64,000 bases of DNA from Wyeomyia smithii (taxonomy: Eukaryota > Arthropoda > Insecta > Diptera > Culicidae). Shown in pieces: positions 1 to 10,458 of this stretch (positions are counted from its first letter, which is position 1; each line of letters starts with the position of its first letter). The stretch is taken from contig NC_073696.1 in assembly GCF_029784165.1 (NCBI RefSeq), positions 105,422,665 through 105,486,664 on the forward strand, read 5' to 3'. A program made the translations under genes and the position numbers. The notes under the pieces are model-generated. The model searched no databases. It was not told where the DNA came from and saw only the letters and a program-made list of their open reading frames with translations.

Positions 1-21
1 TCAGCGCTTACTTGCTTACGT

Positions 22-1140
22 ACTTAAATGGCCGTACGTCCTCGTGGCCTGCACAAAATAATTTCGCCAACTTGATCGGTCCATGGCTGCTCACCTCCAA
101 TCCCGCGGGCACTCCGTACTTGCCAGATCATGCTCCACCTGGTCTAACCACCTTGCTCTTTACGCTCCTCTTCGTCGTACCAACCGGATTCGAGGAGAGA
201 ACAAATTTCGTACGGTAATTGTCCGTTGTTCTCGCCTCGTGCCCTGGATGCCTCCCCTTTCTGGATGCTGGGTTCATCGTAGAGTTGCGGGAGCTCATGG
301 TTTATTCTCCGTCTCCACACTCCGTTCTCCTGCACACCGCCAAAGATGATTCTTAGCACCCGTCGTTCGAAAAGTCTGTGCACCCACAAATCCCCTTCAA
401 GCATTGTCCACGTCTCATGCCCGTAGAGAACAACTGGTCTAATAAGCGTTTTGTACAAGGTGCACTTTGCGCGGGAACTTAGACGTTTCGACTATAATTT
501 ACTGGTGGAGCCGTTCATAATGCTAATGTTAAAGAATAAGCCTTTGATTCTTAACCTGCAGATCCTAGGTTTAACGGCCACCATCCGATTACTCACTTCT
601 GCATCTCATCCATCACTATAAAAGCTGTGCCCAGTTACGTACGCACCGTCGCACCTTTCCACTTCCAGCATACCTCCTGCAGCGCTACGATGTTGAACTT
701 GTGGTTTTTCAATTCTTCCGAAAGTACACGGGTACTCCTTAGGAAATTGAGAGAATGGCAGTTCCATGTTCCGAGTATCCGATTGTCAGTCACATTACGT
801 CACCTGGGTTTTTGCCGATCTTTCTGGTTAGAATTTTCTGTTATAGCGTTCGTTGCTTTTGTTTCTTCGCGGTGCGGGCTTGCAAGGCCCACGACCAAGT
901 CCACTTCCTCGCAGGAGGACCGACGTAGTGCTACCGTTTTGAGTCCCGAACTCGACCAAAACTTGGACATAACGCTTGTGGGTGCATCACTCAGGGCGCT
1001 TGTGGTGGCGTTACATGTCCAGGAAATTTCCTTCCGAGGAAGGAAGTCCGCTTCCCCTGTCAGTATACGACCGGTAGTTCCACCGGGGTTGGTTACCCGA
1101 TCTTCTTACTAGTTACTCGTATCCCGGTTGGCACCAACGA
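22..1140 (-). mobile_element. RTE-like LINE relic, copy RTE-1a, internally deleted
   Basis: On the minus strand this matches, by eye, the copy at 31748-35026 at both ends. The 5' leader (about 1140 down to 840) and the start of the endonuclease (about 760-530) align with 31800-32460. The 3' end near 22-140 ends in a TAAG-rich tail comparable to the AAG tail of the other copy. Between about 530 and 470 the sequence jumps from the endonuclease to the C-terminal end of the reverse transcriptase, so roughly 2 kb, including the RT core, is missing. It can encode nothing functional. The RTE assignment rests on the AP-type endonuclease, the YKTLIRPVVLYG..TWT C-terminal region and the microsatellite-like tail. 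Exact ends are uncertain, and no target-site duplication could be seen because the 3' end is at the window edge. Confidence 0.75.
144..458 (-). pseudogene. C-terminal fragment of RTE-type ORF (post-RT region)
   Basis: The reading frame opens with MYKTLIRPVVLYGHETWT and continues with LFERRVLRIIFGGVQENGVW and RRRINHELPQLYDEPSIQK, the conserved segment after the reverse transcriptase in RTE-like LINEs. The same segment is readable at 34620-34800 on the plus strand. No catalytic residues remain: the fragment lies downstream of the FADD site, and the frame then runs into nonsense. It is part of RTE-1a and is not an independent gene. Confidence 0.75.
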
Positions 1141-1539
1141 GGAGGATAGAAATGTTTTGTTCATTGTAAGCATATTTATTGATCAAGTGACAACTTCACA
1201 TATTTTTTTTTATTTAATTCGACGACAATTTGCAATAATCTTAATCAATATGAAGAGAAGTCCTGGTAATTCCCATCACCCATCCCTACAAGATCGTGTG
1301 CGACATGAGACCATGACAATCGTATAATATGAGCGAGCGTAAAAGTCATAATATACTTTTATGATCATGTTCATCCTCGTTTTTGTTGCATTACTTGTCC
1401 ATTTGCGTAAAATTCAGAATAACGTTGCAAAATGTCAAATCCCTTTAAGATTTAGTTTTATAAAGCATGGCACACTTTCTTTCTTTTACATACTTTCAAA
1501 GAGACAAATCATAGATATGCTATGCCGAATCCAGATTAT
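1141..1539. other. AT-rich spacer, nothing recognised
   Basis: The sequence between two minus-strand LINE relics. It is AT-rich with short poly-T runs. A short plus-strand frame at 1361-1549 has no recognisable motif and is probably chance. Confidence 0.5.
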
Positions 1540-2379
1540 GCCTGCATAAAACTCGATCTTAGGCTGCTTCTTTCCGGTCGCCTCTTACACCCGCCACTCG
1601 GGCATCCTCATCGGCAGCCACATCTAACGTGTGCGGGGTTTGCTTTGATGTCATCGGCTGTTATGTGGATCACTGCTAAATATTTTCTTTGTCGGTCGCT
1701 CATCCACTCAGCCCACTGTAACCAGCCGTGTTTCATCAGCTAGACAATATCAGCGTGTTCGTATACTTCGCACAGCTCGTGATTCATGCGCCTGTGCCAC
1801 ACCCTATTTTCTTGTGTTCCACCGAGTTTTGATCGCACGATTCTACGCACGAAATCCTCAAACTCACGCCAATTGGCCCCATTCCACGTTCACGAGTCAT
1901 GTTTGTAGAGCGTCATCGGGAAAATCAGCGTCCTGTAGAGCACAAATTTCGTGTGGAGCTGTAGGCTACGGAGCTCAAGCTGGTTACACAATCCGCAGTA
2001 GGCCCTATTCGCTCGTTGATGTTATGTCGGTGTCGTCCGCAAAGCCTACAGTACCTTCTGAGGCTATGTTGAACAGTAAGCTCGAGAACCGTCCCCTGAC
2101 TCCAGATCATTCAACGTCACAAAAGAATCCGAACTTTTGCCCACTGTCTTGACGCTTGGTATGAAACCGCTAAGAGTCGCTCGTGTCAGCTTAATAAGTC
2201 TTGTTGTGAAACCATATTCAAACAAAATATGTCACAACTCGTTGCATTTTACTTAATCGTACGCCGCCTTGAAGTCTAAAAGCAGATAATGTGTCGGCAA
2301 ATTGTGTTCTCGAAATTTGTCGAGATTTGTCTCAAGTTGAACATCTGGTCGTTCTTTTCGAAAACCGCACTGGTATTCA

Positions 2380-2619
2380 TCAACAAAGGCTTTCTGCAAC
2401 GGTCTCAATAGATGGAACAGGATGCAGTAGAGAATTTATTATGAGGCATTGAGCAGGGTTATGCCTCGATTGTCTGAAGATAATGTGGTGAATTGCACCA
2501 TACAGCCGTTCGCTTCCGACTTTGAAAAGTTTGACCGGTAAGCCATCCTTCTCAGCGATTTTGTGGTTCTTCATCTCCTTACAAGCTTTTTTCATCTCAT
2601 CCAAGGTTATCGATTCCAC
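2380..2619 (-). pseudogene. RTE-2 reverse transcriptase N-terminal fragment
   Basis: The frame MESITLDEMKKACKEMKNHK followed by AEKDGLPVKLFKVG matches the region just upstream of RT motif 1 in RTE-like LINEs, where copies normally read 'lKNnKAaGkDGi..EllK'. The same region is readable at 33570-33660 in RTE-1b. It is a fragment of the relic at 1540-3880, with frameshifts on both sides. Confidence 0.65.
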
Positions 2620-2795
2620 ACCTTCTCAATTTCGGTCGTGTTTCTCTCGACGACTTTCTTACATTCCTCCCCGTCCAATACCACTTCGAAGTGTTGTTTC
2701 TAACGCCTGGCCATGTGCGACTTATCGGTAATGAGGGTCCCCTCCATGTCATTAATCGCTCTATAAAAGCTCCTCGGGACGTGCCTAGTGAAGCA

Positions 2796-3017
2796 TTACT
2801 CGTCCTCCGCGAGGACACGATCGAAGTGTTTACATTTCTTACAGCAGTGAAGTTTCTTTTTGGTAGCTCTAGCTTTCCGGTATTTCTCCATCTGGCACGT
2901 CACAAGGTTTGCTGCTCCTAACGTGTTAGCGTGAGCCGGATTCTTTCCCTTCGCAACTTCCAGGCACTTAGCATCAAACCACCAACTATGCATGGTTCCC
3001 AATACCATGCTTACCAC
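2796..3017 (-). pseudogene. RTE-2 linker fragment between endonuclease and RT
   Basis: The frame reads WWFDAKCLEVAKGKNPAHAN and then NLVTCQMEKYRKARATKKKL. The equivalent plus-strand stretch at 30290-30450 reads SGWFDAECLEMTEEKNRANA, so both derive from the same linker of the RTE-2 polyprotein. It has no known catalytic role. It is useful mainly for showing that the two relics belong to one family. Confidence 0.65.
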
Positions 3018-3880
3018 TTCTCGTGCTGTTTTACTGACCGTGTCGTGGATTTACTTCCACTGCTCGTGCAGATCCACTTCAACAGGTTCGTCAATACATC
3101 CATCAACTTTCTGAGTTTACTCTGCAGCAACTTCTTTTTCTGATAGCCTCTGGATGTTCAGACTTGTCTTTCCTCCAATCTTGTTCACAACGACATAGTG
3201 ACCTGAATCAACATTTGGGGTGTCTCCAGATGTGCTTCAGAATGTCCAGACGTGCAAAATAAGTACTACAATGGCCATTCTCTTGCCCGCAGCGATGTTC
3301 GCTAACCTCAAGCCGTCGGTGGTAGAGTGAATACTTTTCCTACCAATAACGGGGTGAACGAACTCTACCCATTAGACTTTTGCGTTCATATCTCCGCTGA
3401 CAATCATGATGTCTTGTTGTGGGCACTCTCTGTACGTTTTCTCAAGGAGCTTATAGAATTCCTCCTTCACGTCGTTGGTTTTTTCGTTTGTGGTCCGTAC
3501 ACGTTACTAAGGTTGTATTCTAAGAACCTGCCCTTAATCCTCAATATGCATAGGTGGTCATTAATGGGCCTCTACCTAATGGCACGCTTCATTTGGTTCC
3601 TTTGTGGCACAAAGCCGACGCCCCGTTTCGCTCAGTCGCTGCCACTGTAGTACATGTGGTACTTGAAAATATTGTCCGGGGTCAGGTCTACTGCCCTGAA
3701 TTTATGTTTTCCGGTGTTTGGACAACGCACCCCTTGTATGTATGCTGCCTGCACATTTATCAGCTCTCTGGCCAAGACACCCGCGCGTGTTGGTTCGTGC
3801 AGAGTCTCAACATTCCAAGTGACAAATTTTCACTCGTTGTCCTTTTTCGTTTGCCTACCTGCTAACTATTTAGACCATAG

Positions 3881-6800
3881 TTAATAACAGAAAATATGAA
3901 GCCGAAAGTAACACCAATTCTTCATTTTATGTGTGTGTGTCAATATCGGTTTAATATTATTTTCTAATCAATAATAAAGAACCTGCGCCAATTTTTTATT
4001 ATCCTGTCCTTAAACCAATATATCCAACTGGGAATGAAATTTTAAAACAGAAACACACAAAAATTATTCACCTAGATTACGTTCTTCCAGTCCAATTCTA
4101 CGGGATATGTTCAACAAGATGAAACTATCAAATTTCGAATAAAATTGGCGGCATTTGCCGAAAAAATGCAAATTTAGTTTTGAAATACAAAAATAATCTA
4201 TCTCACAGACCACACTACAAGCCAAAAATGACATAATTCCCCCAACTTAAGACAAAATTTGAGATGCTAACTTTGTACTTCTATGTGATCACTTCGTTTG
4301 GAATAAACCATAGATTTGAGCGTAAAATCCTGGCATTTCTGATCGTGAGTGATGCCTGTGAATGAAAGCATTGCCGCATCTTTACCGTTCCTCTTATTCC
4401 TTATTACCCAACCAACTCTGGAAAAAGTGTGATCTTGATCGAATTGACTCAAAAATGGTAGATTACCAAGTCGTTATTGGTGATTACGTGTTGGCAAACA
4501 TTCAAACTCTGTGTACAAAAGAACAATTATCTTGAGCAATATAGAGCATTTTCGAATTCTTACGGAATAACACGCCGAATTGATTAATGTAAAACCTAAA
4601 AAAGTATTTGAACGTCAGCCTTTCATTAAAAAAATAAAGGATGTTGAAAAATTGAATCAGAGATGTTTTCATAGGCAATAATATACCGATATCGGAGAAG
4701 TCATACAAGACTCACTGTACTACCAAGCTACAGGTCGGAAAGTGTGCCGAGCCAAGCACAGAGGCAAACGTTGCTCAATTAGTTGCAGGGAGAGGGTTGA
4801 TGTCCACTTTTAACGTCATTTCGCTTTATGCCTTTTTCACAAACAAGCGCACCGAGTAACGTTGGCCTGTCATAGCATTAACGCTTCTTCAAAGCGTTGC
4901 GTGAGGCGTTTTTTATCATTCTCTGCATCTAACGGACTGTTTAGGGCATTAATTTCGGGCATCTAATGAGTCCTAATTGGATGCCGCGGGACATGGCCAG
5001 CTTAAGGGCGGCGTTCCTCGTTTGAAGGATGCTGCTTCGGAGTTCAGGATGGTGTGGATGATGACCGCATCTTGATCATGTAATTTGATTCGTGTGCAAG
5101 AGTAGCGAAATTTTCGTTGGCGGCTGGCCGGCAAATGTATTCAAATTGTTATGCTGAAACGTTGATTTCTTGCGGCAGGTTCCGAAATTAAAACCATTTC
5201 GTTGGCTAACAAGGTTTGACAACCAGTTTTGAAAACCTGATTACGCAGAGAAGACTAACATCTTTCTTGTTTCGCTTATTGTGCATAATTAATCATCGTT
5301 TCGTTACCATATATTTATGAATTACAAGAGGAGGTATTACCTCCAAGTGTCCTGCTCAAGTTTGGTTGATTATAAGTTTTGTTTTTTTTTTTTAATTTTC
5401 GTACGTAATGTGTGAGCACAGAATAGTTGTTAAAATAGCTATAACCAATTAAATACAGAAACAAAAAACGCTGGAACAGTTTTTTGCAAGCGCCTTATCA
5501 TTTCAACTTTTAAATTCGCTTCAGTCATGTTAGCACCTCAACGCAAAAATAGTTTTCCATTTCCCCGTACACGATTGTATACTGGCTAATGTAAGCTTGG
5601 CCACCTTACAGTCTACACTCTCGAGTTGAAGAACAAGAATATCGTAAGCTCAAGAGCATACACCGTCACGGCACCAACTTTTCGCTGGATTCGCTCGTTG
5701 GAACGAGTAGGTCAGCCTAAGCTTACCCACCGTTGTAGGTATACACACATCCAGTCGACGTACAGCACATACACACGCGTGCACACTTTCCCGGCCGTTG
5801 CTGTCCTCATAAGATCCGTCGTCCGGAAAAACTGTTGGGATCTATCCGCTTGGAGCCAAAGTTCGTGCATTGTAACTTAGTTCCTCATTTCCTTTGCCCG
5901 TCGACGACATGGTCGTAACATTTTGCGGTAAGCAGATAGGGTGAAAGGCACTAATTTCAACACAGCTGAAGTGTAAGGGTTTCTGGTAATTAAGCTTTTA
6001 ACCGTGCATTTTTCGAGGCCACAAATAATTGCTCACCACTATGTTAATCACACACACAGACAATTCGAAAGTGCTCGAAAATTGGCGTTATTACAAGAAA
6101 AAGTTTAGTGCAAGGAGAGAAAAAGAACCATCGAGGATGGCCACCTTCAGATTCTGGATCCGTCGAGAACTTATGGAACGAGTGCTGCGATCCTCAGAAA
6201 TGGCGAACCACGTTTAACGAAAAAAAAAAGCAAAAGCGTAAAGCGAATGAAATGCTACGGACTTTGGCTTCTGCTTTTCACTAACTGCCCGGGTGCTGAA
6301 GTTGAAGGCGAGAAAATATCCTCTTTACCCTACCATTAACTACCCACCGTTCCCTGTTACTCCCGATGTAGATAGAGATTCTGTGTGGAGCACCGAAAAG
6401 TATATCGTGAAGTGGAAATTGGAATGCGGCTGGCTTGCGAGGAACGTGAAAATACCTACGGCTGCTGTTTTTGCTCCCCGTTCTCATATAGGTATAGGTG
6501 GGAACGGGCGCTTCGGCACACTTTGAACGGCACAAACAGGGATGGTGTTTTTCTACGGCCGGCGGCGATGATGATGACGATCGCTCCTGTCTTCCGTCAG
6601 CTGCTCGACGCTGGCTCCCGCGACTGGGTTCTATAGCTCTGCTTTGACACGCTTATGGGTACAGCGGTCGCAACTGGGAAAAAAATCATTCGGAAATTCG
6701 TAAATATTGTGATAATGATTCGGTAAAAAATATTATGCTTTTAACAGCTTAAATTCTGTTAATCGCGGCATGGGCCAGTGTTTTGAAATTGATTAAAAGT

Positions 6801-7082
6801 AAAACTGTATATATCATATTTACGTAAATTTTTTTGTACTGAAAGAACTGTACTGTACTCAAAGAGGTTGAGAAATAATCTTTTTCCTTTATTTAAAGGA
6901 AGCTTAATTTAGGATTTTTATTATCTTTGTAATGATTGTAATTTTGTATAAATAGTAGATGTGTTTTTTTGTATGCATGCACGCCACTGCAGCACGAAAG
7001 ATTGTGAATAACTCTGTCATTTTGTTTTGCTTTTTTAAAACTTTTTTTTACATTAAAACTTCCTTTTTAATCAATGCAAATG
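3881..7082. other. Intergenic DNA, no gene recognised
   Basis: AT-rich for most of its length, with a more GC-balanced patch at about 5600-6650 where short frames open on both strands (for example 6281-6535 minus and 6293-6526 plus). None carries a motif I recognise, and the overlap of frames on opposite strands argues for chance. It could include host regulatory DNA, but nothing in the sequence proves this. Confidence 0.5.
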
Positions 7083-7094
7083 ATCATTTCAGGT
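7083..7094 (+). repeat. Left target-site duplication of LINE copy A
   Basis: ATCATTTCAGGT here is repeated exactly at 18651-18662, immediately after the poly(A) tail of copy A. The LINE starts at the next base. Two exact 12-mers at precisely the two LINE ends, 11.5 kb apart, are the classic footprint of target-primed reverse transcription. Confidence 0.9.
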
Positions 7095-7130
7095 ACATTC
7101 CGCGTCGAACACCCGACAGAAACGGACGTG
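7095..7130 (+). promoter_or_regulatory. Internal LINE promoter: initiator plus DPE (copy A)
   Basis: The element begins ACATTC, fitting an arthropod initiator with A+1 at 7097. GGACGTG begins at 7124, exactly +28, and matches the downstream promoter element consensus RGWYV at +28 to +32. There is no TATA box upstream within the element, as expected for a LINE that must carry its promoter downstream of the start site. Copy B has the same arrangement with GGATGTG at +28. Confidence 0.65.
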
Positions 7131-7409
7131 CAAAGTGGTCGTTCTATTACAATCCGGTCCGTGTGTACGAATAGCCAAACAAAAGAGTGTATTATTCAAG
7201 GCCATCAGTTGACAGTCGAGTCCGTGTCGCTGTGCTGAGTGATCTCACACCCGGCTCACTGCTGGTGGCTGTATTGGTGCTGCTGTACTGGTGCTGCTGG
7301 CTGCTTTGGGTGCAGTTTCGAACGATCGGACAACCACTGCTGGAAGGAAGAAGTAAAGAGGTACGTGTTCTTGTCGGCGCAAGTGCGCTAGTGCGCTACA
7401 TTTAGCGCG

Positions 7410-7475
7410 ATGGATATAGATCCCTCGCCTCCCGTGCCACCATCCCCGAACCCCTCTGACCCTGACCCTTCTGTT
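7410..7475 (+). pseudogene. ORF1 of LINE copy A, 5' piece
   Basis: ATG at 7410 starts MDIDPSPPVPPSPNPSDPDP, nearly identical to the first residues of the intact ORF1 of copy B (start 48969). This proline-rich N-terminus is cut after about 22 codons by the inserted DNA. The rest of ORF1 resumes at about 13496. Confidence 0.85.
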
Positions 7476-7478
7476 TTT

Positions 7479-7494
7479 TTGAAGTAGAATACTT
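7479..7494 (+). repeat. Left terminal inverted repeat (16 bp)
   Basis: TTGAAGTAGAATACTT is the exact reverse complement of 13344-13359. The sequence is also nearly self-complementary: GAAGTA-gaa-TACTTC forms a 6-bp stem at 7481-7495. A direct copy starts another module at 11660. Confidence 0.75.
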
Positions 7495-7819
7495 CTCTCA
7501 GGAAGTTCGGCTACATAGGGATGTGAAATGAAAATCTAAAACCGAAAAAAGTGAAAAATATGTCCAATTTCAAATGCTAATAAACCGATTAGTATTCGAT
7601 GGATTTCCTTCGTTCTTGCAGCAATAGATTGGAAAATCTTCTAAGATTCTTCCCAAAATAAGATAATTGTAATTTTATTATTCACACTATTGTACTATTG
7701 AAAATAGTCAAGCCTTGTCAAAACGAAAATTTCGACCCCTGATTGGTCGTTATATGCTTGCTTCCCAAGCACGGTCGACAGAATCATATACCTTGCAATT
7801 GAAAACATGCTATTTGGCC

Positions 7820-7856
7820 TATATAAGAGCCTGTTTCAGCCGGAGCCGCTCATAAT
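7820..7856 (+). promoter_or_regulatory. TATA-type core promoter of module 1
   Basis: TATATAAG at 7820-7827 is followed about 30 bp later by CTCATAATAG, a plausible initiator near 7850. Identity with module 2 begins right at this box (CTATATAAGAGCCTGTTT), although the upstream flanks are unrelated. Function is inferred from spacing and conservation only. Confidence 0.5.
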
Positions 7857-8640
7857 AGTTCTGAACAGCGACGACAGCAGTCCTCCCTTAGCAGCAGTGG
7901 GTACCATCGATAGCGGAAGCGGCCACAACTGTGGATTGGCTGTGGATAGGCCAGCGTATAGCGGCCACAACTGTGGCATAGCGTAGCATCAGACAGCGAC
8001 AACAGCAGTCGTCCTTCCTCAGCAGCAGCACTAGCCCTGTGGTTGGTCACCACGTCTCAGGAGCAGCGCGGTTTTTCTCAGCGTGTGTCGCCAGACAGCC
8101 ATTATTTCCCCCGTGTTGGGGCAGCATAATGATTGCCATCAGGAAATCCAGTTTCGGAAATCAAAATGCCTTTTTGAAGGCAAATAAACAAGTCATTGAA
8201 AGTTAATAATTTTTGTCAACGCAAGCAAGCATTCTGTGTTGCATCCTAGCAATTTAAATTTGTCGCACCCGTTTAATTTACTGAATGTGAAATAGCTTCC
8301 ACAGTGCATGTTGTCCGTGTATCTTATTTCCCCCAATGTTAGGGCAGCTCAAAGGTTGTAATTAGCAACCGATTTTGAACCACACCATGCTTTTTTCAAG
8401 GCAAATAAAAAATAAATGAAGGTTAATAATTTTCTGGCATCAACACAAGCAGACATTCTGTGCGGGATGCAATCAAATTCTGTTGTAGTTGTCTAATTTT
8501 TACTTTCACTTTATTTAGTAAACCCCCCACTGTAGGGGCAGTGCAAAGGCTGCGATCAGCATAACCGACATTGAATAATAAATTTCCCTGTTAGTACGCC
8601 TTCACAAAAGCAGTTAGTCCGACTATGCAGAGCTAATATG

Positions 8641-9095
8641 AAGTCGATTCAATCAATCAGCATAAACAGAATTTCGTCATCTCCCAGCTGCCAAGTTGCA
8701 ACATGATGCAACACGCAACAGCGAGCAAACGAAATCGCTTGATGTTACAAACCGCAATAAGATACGGGTTAAAACCGTTGCGTGTGTGAGAGCACCATCG
8801 GTGTTTATTCGCTGGATACACTATCTACTGTCTACTGAACGCAATAATCTGCTTACATGCGACATGGGGACGGGAACATTTTCTTCAACCAAGCTGCACA
8901 ACACGACACAAAACATGTTATTTTGTTGCTTCAATGAGAGTGCTATCGGTCCGGCTCGACAAGAAATCATTTTTGTGCATCCGTGCTACGAAACTGAGGA
9001 AAAACTTTAGAAACTAAAAAAAGAGGTGGAGCTTATCAAATGATCGCTATATCATTCCACCACGTACGTGAAATAATTCATTCCTATTTTCATCC
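8641..9095. other. Spacer between modules 1 and 2
   Basis: About 450 bp without similarity to the other modules. A plus-strand frame at 8696-9010 (104 codons) shows no recognisable motif. It is listed only so that the stretch is accounted for. Confidence 0.4.
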
Positions 9096-9835
9096 CTATA
9101 TAAGAGCCTGTTTTAGTCCAAGCCGCTCATAACAGTTCTGAACAGCGACGACAGCAGTCCTCCCTTAGCAGCAGTGGGTACCATCGATAGCGGAAGCGGC
9201 CACAACTGTGGCTTGGCTGTGGATAGGCCAGCGTATAGCGGCCACAACTGTGGCATAGCGTAGCATCAGACAGCGACAACAGCAGTCGTCCTTCCTCAGC
9301 AGCAGCACTAGCCCTGTGGTTGGTCACCACGTCTCAGGAGCAGCGCGGTTTTTCTCAGCGTGTGTCGCCAGACAGCCATTATTCCCCCCGTGTTGGGGCA
9401 GCATAATGATTGCCATCAGGAAATCCAGTTTCGGAAATCAAAATGCCTTTTTGAAGGCAAATAAACAAGTCATTGAAAGTTAATAATTTTTGTCAACGCA
9501 AGCAAGCATTCTGTGTTGCATCCTAGCAATTTAAATTTGTCGCACCCGTTTAATTTACTGAATGTGAAATAGCTTCCACAGTGCATGTTGTCCGTGTATC
9601 TTAATTCCCCCAATGTTAGGGCAGCTCAAAGGTTGTAATTAGCAACCGATTTTGAACCACACCATGCTTTTTTCAAGGCAAATAAAAAATAAATGAAGGT
9701 TAATAATTTTCTGGCATCAACACAAGCAGACATTCTGTGCGGGATGCAATCAAATTCTGTTGTAGTTGTCCAATTTTTACTTTATTTAGTAATCCCCCCA
9801 CAAAGGCTGCGATCAGCATGACCAACTTTGAATAA
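9096..9835 (+). repeat. Module 2 of the inserted element (promoter and hairpin array, no terminal repeat)
   Basis: Nearly identical to 7819-8570 from the TATA box (9097-9104) through the leader and the hairpin repeats at 9384 and 9607. The third hairpin repeat is shortened: the run ccccccacaaagg lacks the GGGG arm. Upstream sequence is unrelated to modules 1 and 3, so the promoter box marks the breakpoint of the duplication. Confidence 0.65.
9097..9134 (+). promoter_or_regulatory. TATA-type core promoter of module 2
   Basis: TATATAAG at 9097-9104 with CTCATAACAG about 30 bp downstream, the same spacing as in module 1. The downstream leader is almost unchanged between the two modules. Confidence 0.5.
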
Positions 9836-10146
9836 CAAACGGTTAACGTTTATTCACTAAAAATTCATCCAATTCAAAACAGGTTTTTGTCTGAGTACAA
9901 TAATTTGCACAAAAAGACATTAAAAATTTTACCGCATTATTAGACGCGTTTCTCCAGTCATGCCTCGTGAACGTGAAGGTTCCCTATCACAGACATAGAT
10001 TTCGTGCTCCAGCACATTACAACACGTGGAAATTGTCTTTTTGCTAGTGCAACATTTCTTGGAAGTGTTTTATTATCCTCGGGTAAGAGACTACGAGTGC
10101 ATTTTTCGCATTTATTGAGAAATCCATCGGAAGTGTATTCAGTGCT

Positions 10147-10458
10147 ATGTCTAAATATATGAACACCAAATACAAGCGGGATGCTCGGAAACGCGCGAAG
10201 GACCAGCATGGGGGAAGTGCATCGAAGAAACCAAGTACCAGTACGGAGGTCAATGTAAAAGCAGCCAGAGGTAACACGTGTCCAACCTCTGGTTGGGACG
10301 CTGGAGAAGGGCCTTCTACTAGAGGTAGGAGAAATCGAACCATTTATTTATTCCGTATGCTCTCTTGTCTAATTTACCTTGGATATAATACTGCGGAAAT
10401 GATGAAATTTATATATTGTCGTGCATGCAATATAAGCATAACTTTTGAACTCTCCTAA
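10147..10458 (+). CDS. Unrecognised small basic ORF, possible first exon
   Basis: The frame starts MSKYMNTKYKRDARKRAKDQ and continues as a Lys/Arg/Ser-rich N-terminus (GGSASKKPSTSTEVNVKAAR). TATTCAGTGC just upstream (about 10135-10144) resembles an initiator. At about 10323 the sequence AGAGGTAGGAG could be a splice donor, after which the frame turns into an unremarkable hydrophobic tail and ends at 10458. A basic N-terminus of this kind is seen in some hAT/zinc-finger-MYM transposases and in many nuclear proteins, but no domain is visible. It is the only frame within the inserted DNA that looks at all protein-like. It may well be chance. Confidence 0.25.
   Translation: MSKYMNTKYKRDARKRAKDQHGGSASKKPSTSTEVNVKAARGNTCPTSGWDAGEGPSTRGRRNRTIYLFRMLSCLIYLGYNTAEMMKFIYCRACNISITFELS

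Larger units (their letters stand above)
1540..3880 (-). mobile_element. RTE-like LINE relic, copy RTE-2a
   Basis: Read on the minus strand, this aligns by eye with the plus-strand relic at 29531-31747 plus 35027-35410 but reaches further 5'. The endonuclease begins near 3830 with a 'WNVETLHEPTRAGVLAREL' segment. The 'GDMNA' metal-site region follows near 3390, then a polymerase N-terminal segment (2380-2619, with LDEMKKACKEMKNHKIAEKDG), and finally the C-terminal MNHELCEVY-like segment near 1770 and a 3' end near 1545. Many stops and frameshifts are present. It is a different family from RTE-1, whose C-terminal segment reads NHELPQLY rather than NHELYEVYKYADIV. Confidence 0.7.
7479..8640 (+). 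repeat. Module 1 of the inserted element (terminal repeat, promoter, hairpin array)
   Basis: From the terminal repeat, about 340 bp of AT-rich DNA lead to a TATA box at 7820, then a GC-richer leader (7850-8100) and three degenerate repeats beginning with CCCC-loop-GGGG hairpins at 8108, 8330 and 8523. The first two also contain a TGCCTT-type hairpin followed by AATAAA. The part upstream of TATA matches module 3 (11660-12000). The part downstream of TATA matches module 2 (9096-9835). No convincing open frame runs in the apparent direction of transcription. Confidence 0.6.

Noticed and set aside
627..1112. 161-codon plus-strand frame
   Set aside because: It lies antisense to the RTE-1a leader and endonuclease and matches no protein family I know.
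7850..8053. 67-codon minus-strand frame, repeated almost unchanged at 9127-9330
   Set aside because: The repetition only reflects duplication of the module leader. The frame runs against the apparent promoter, and module 3 does not keep it.
8161..8190. Resemblance of the TGCCTT-TTTG-AAGGCA hairpin to a histone mRNA 3' stem-loop
   Set aside because: Stem length and loop size fit, but the conserved GG..CC base of the histone stem, its flanks and any histone gene nearby are absent.
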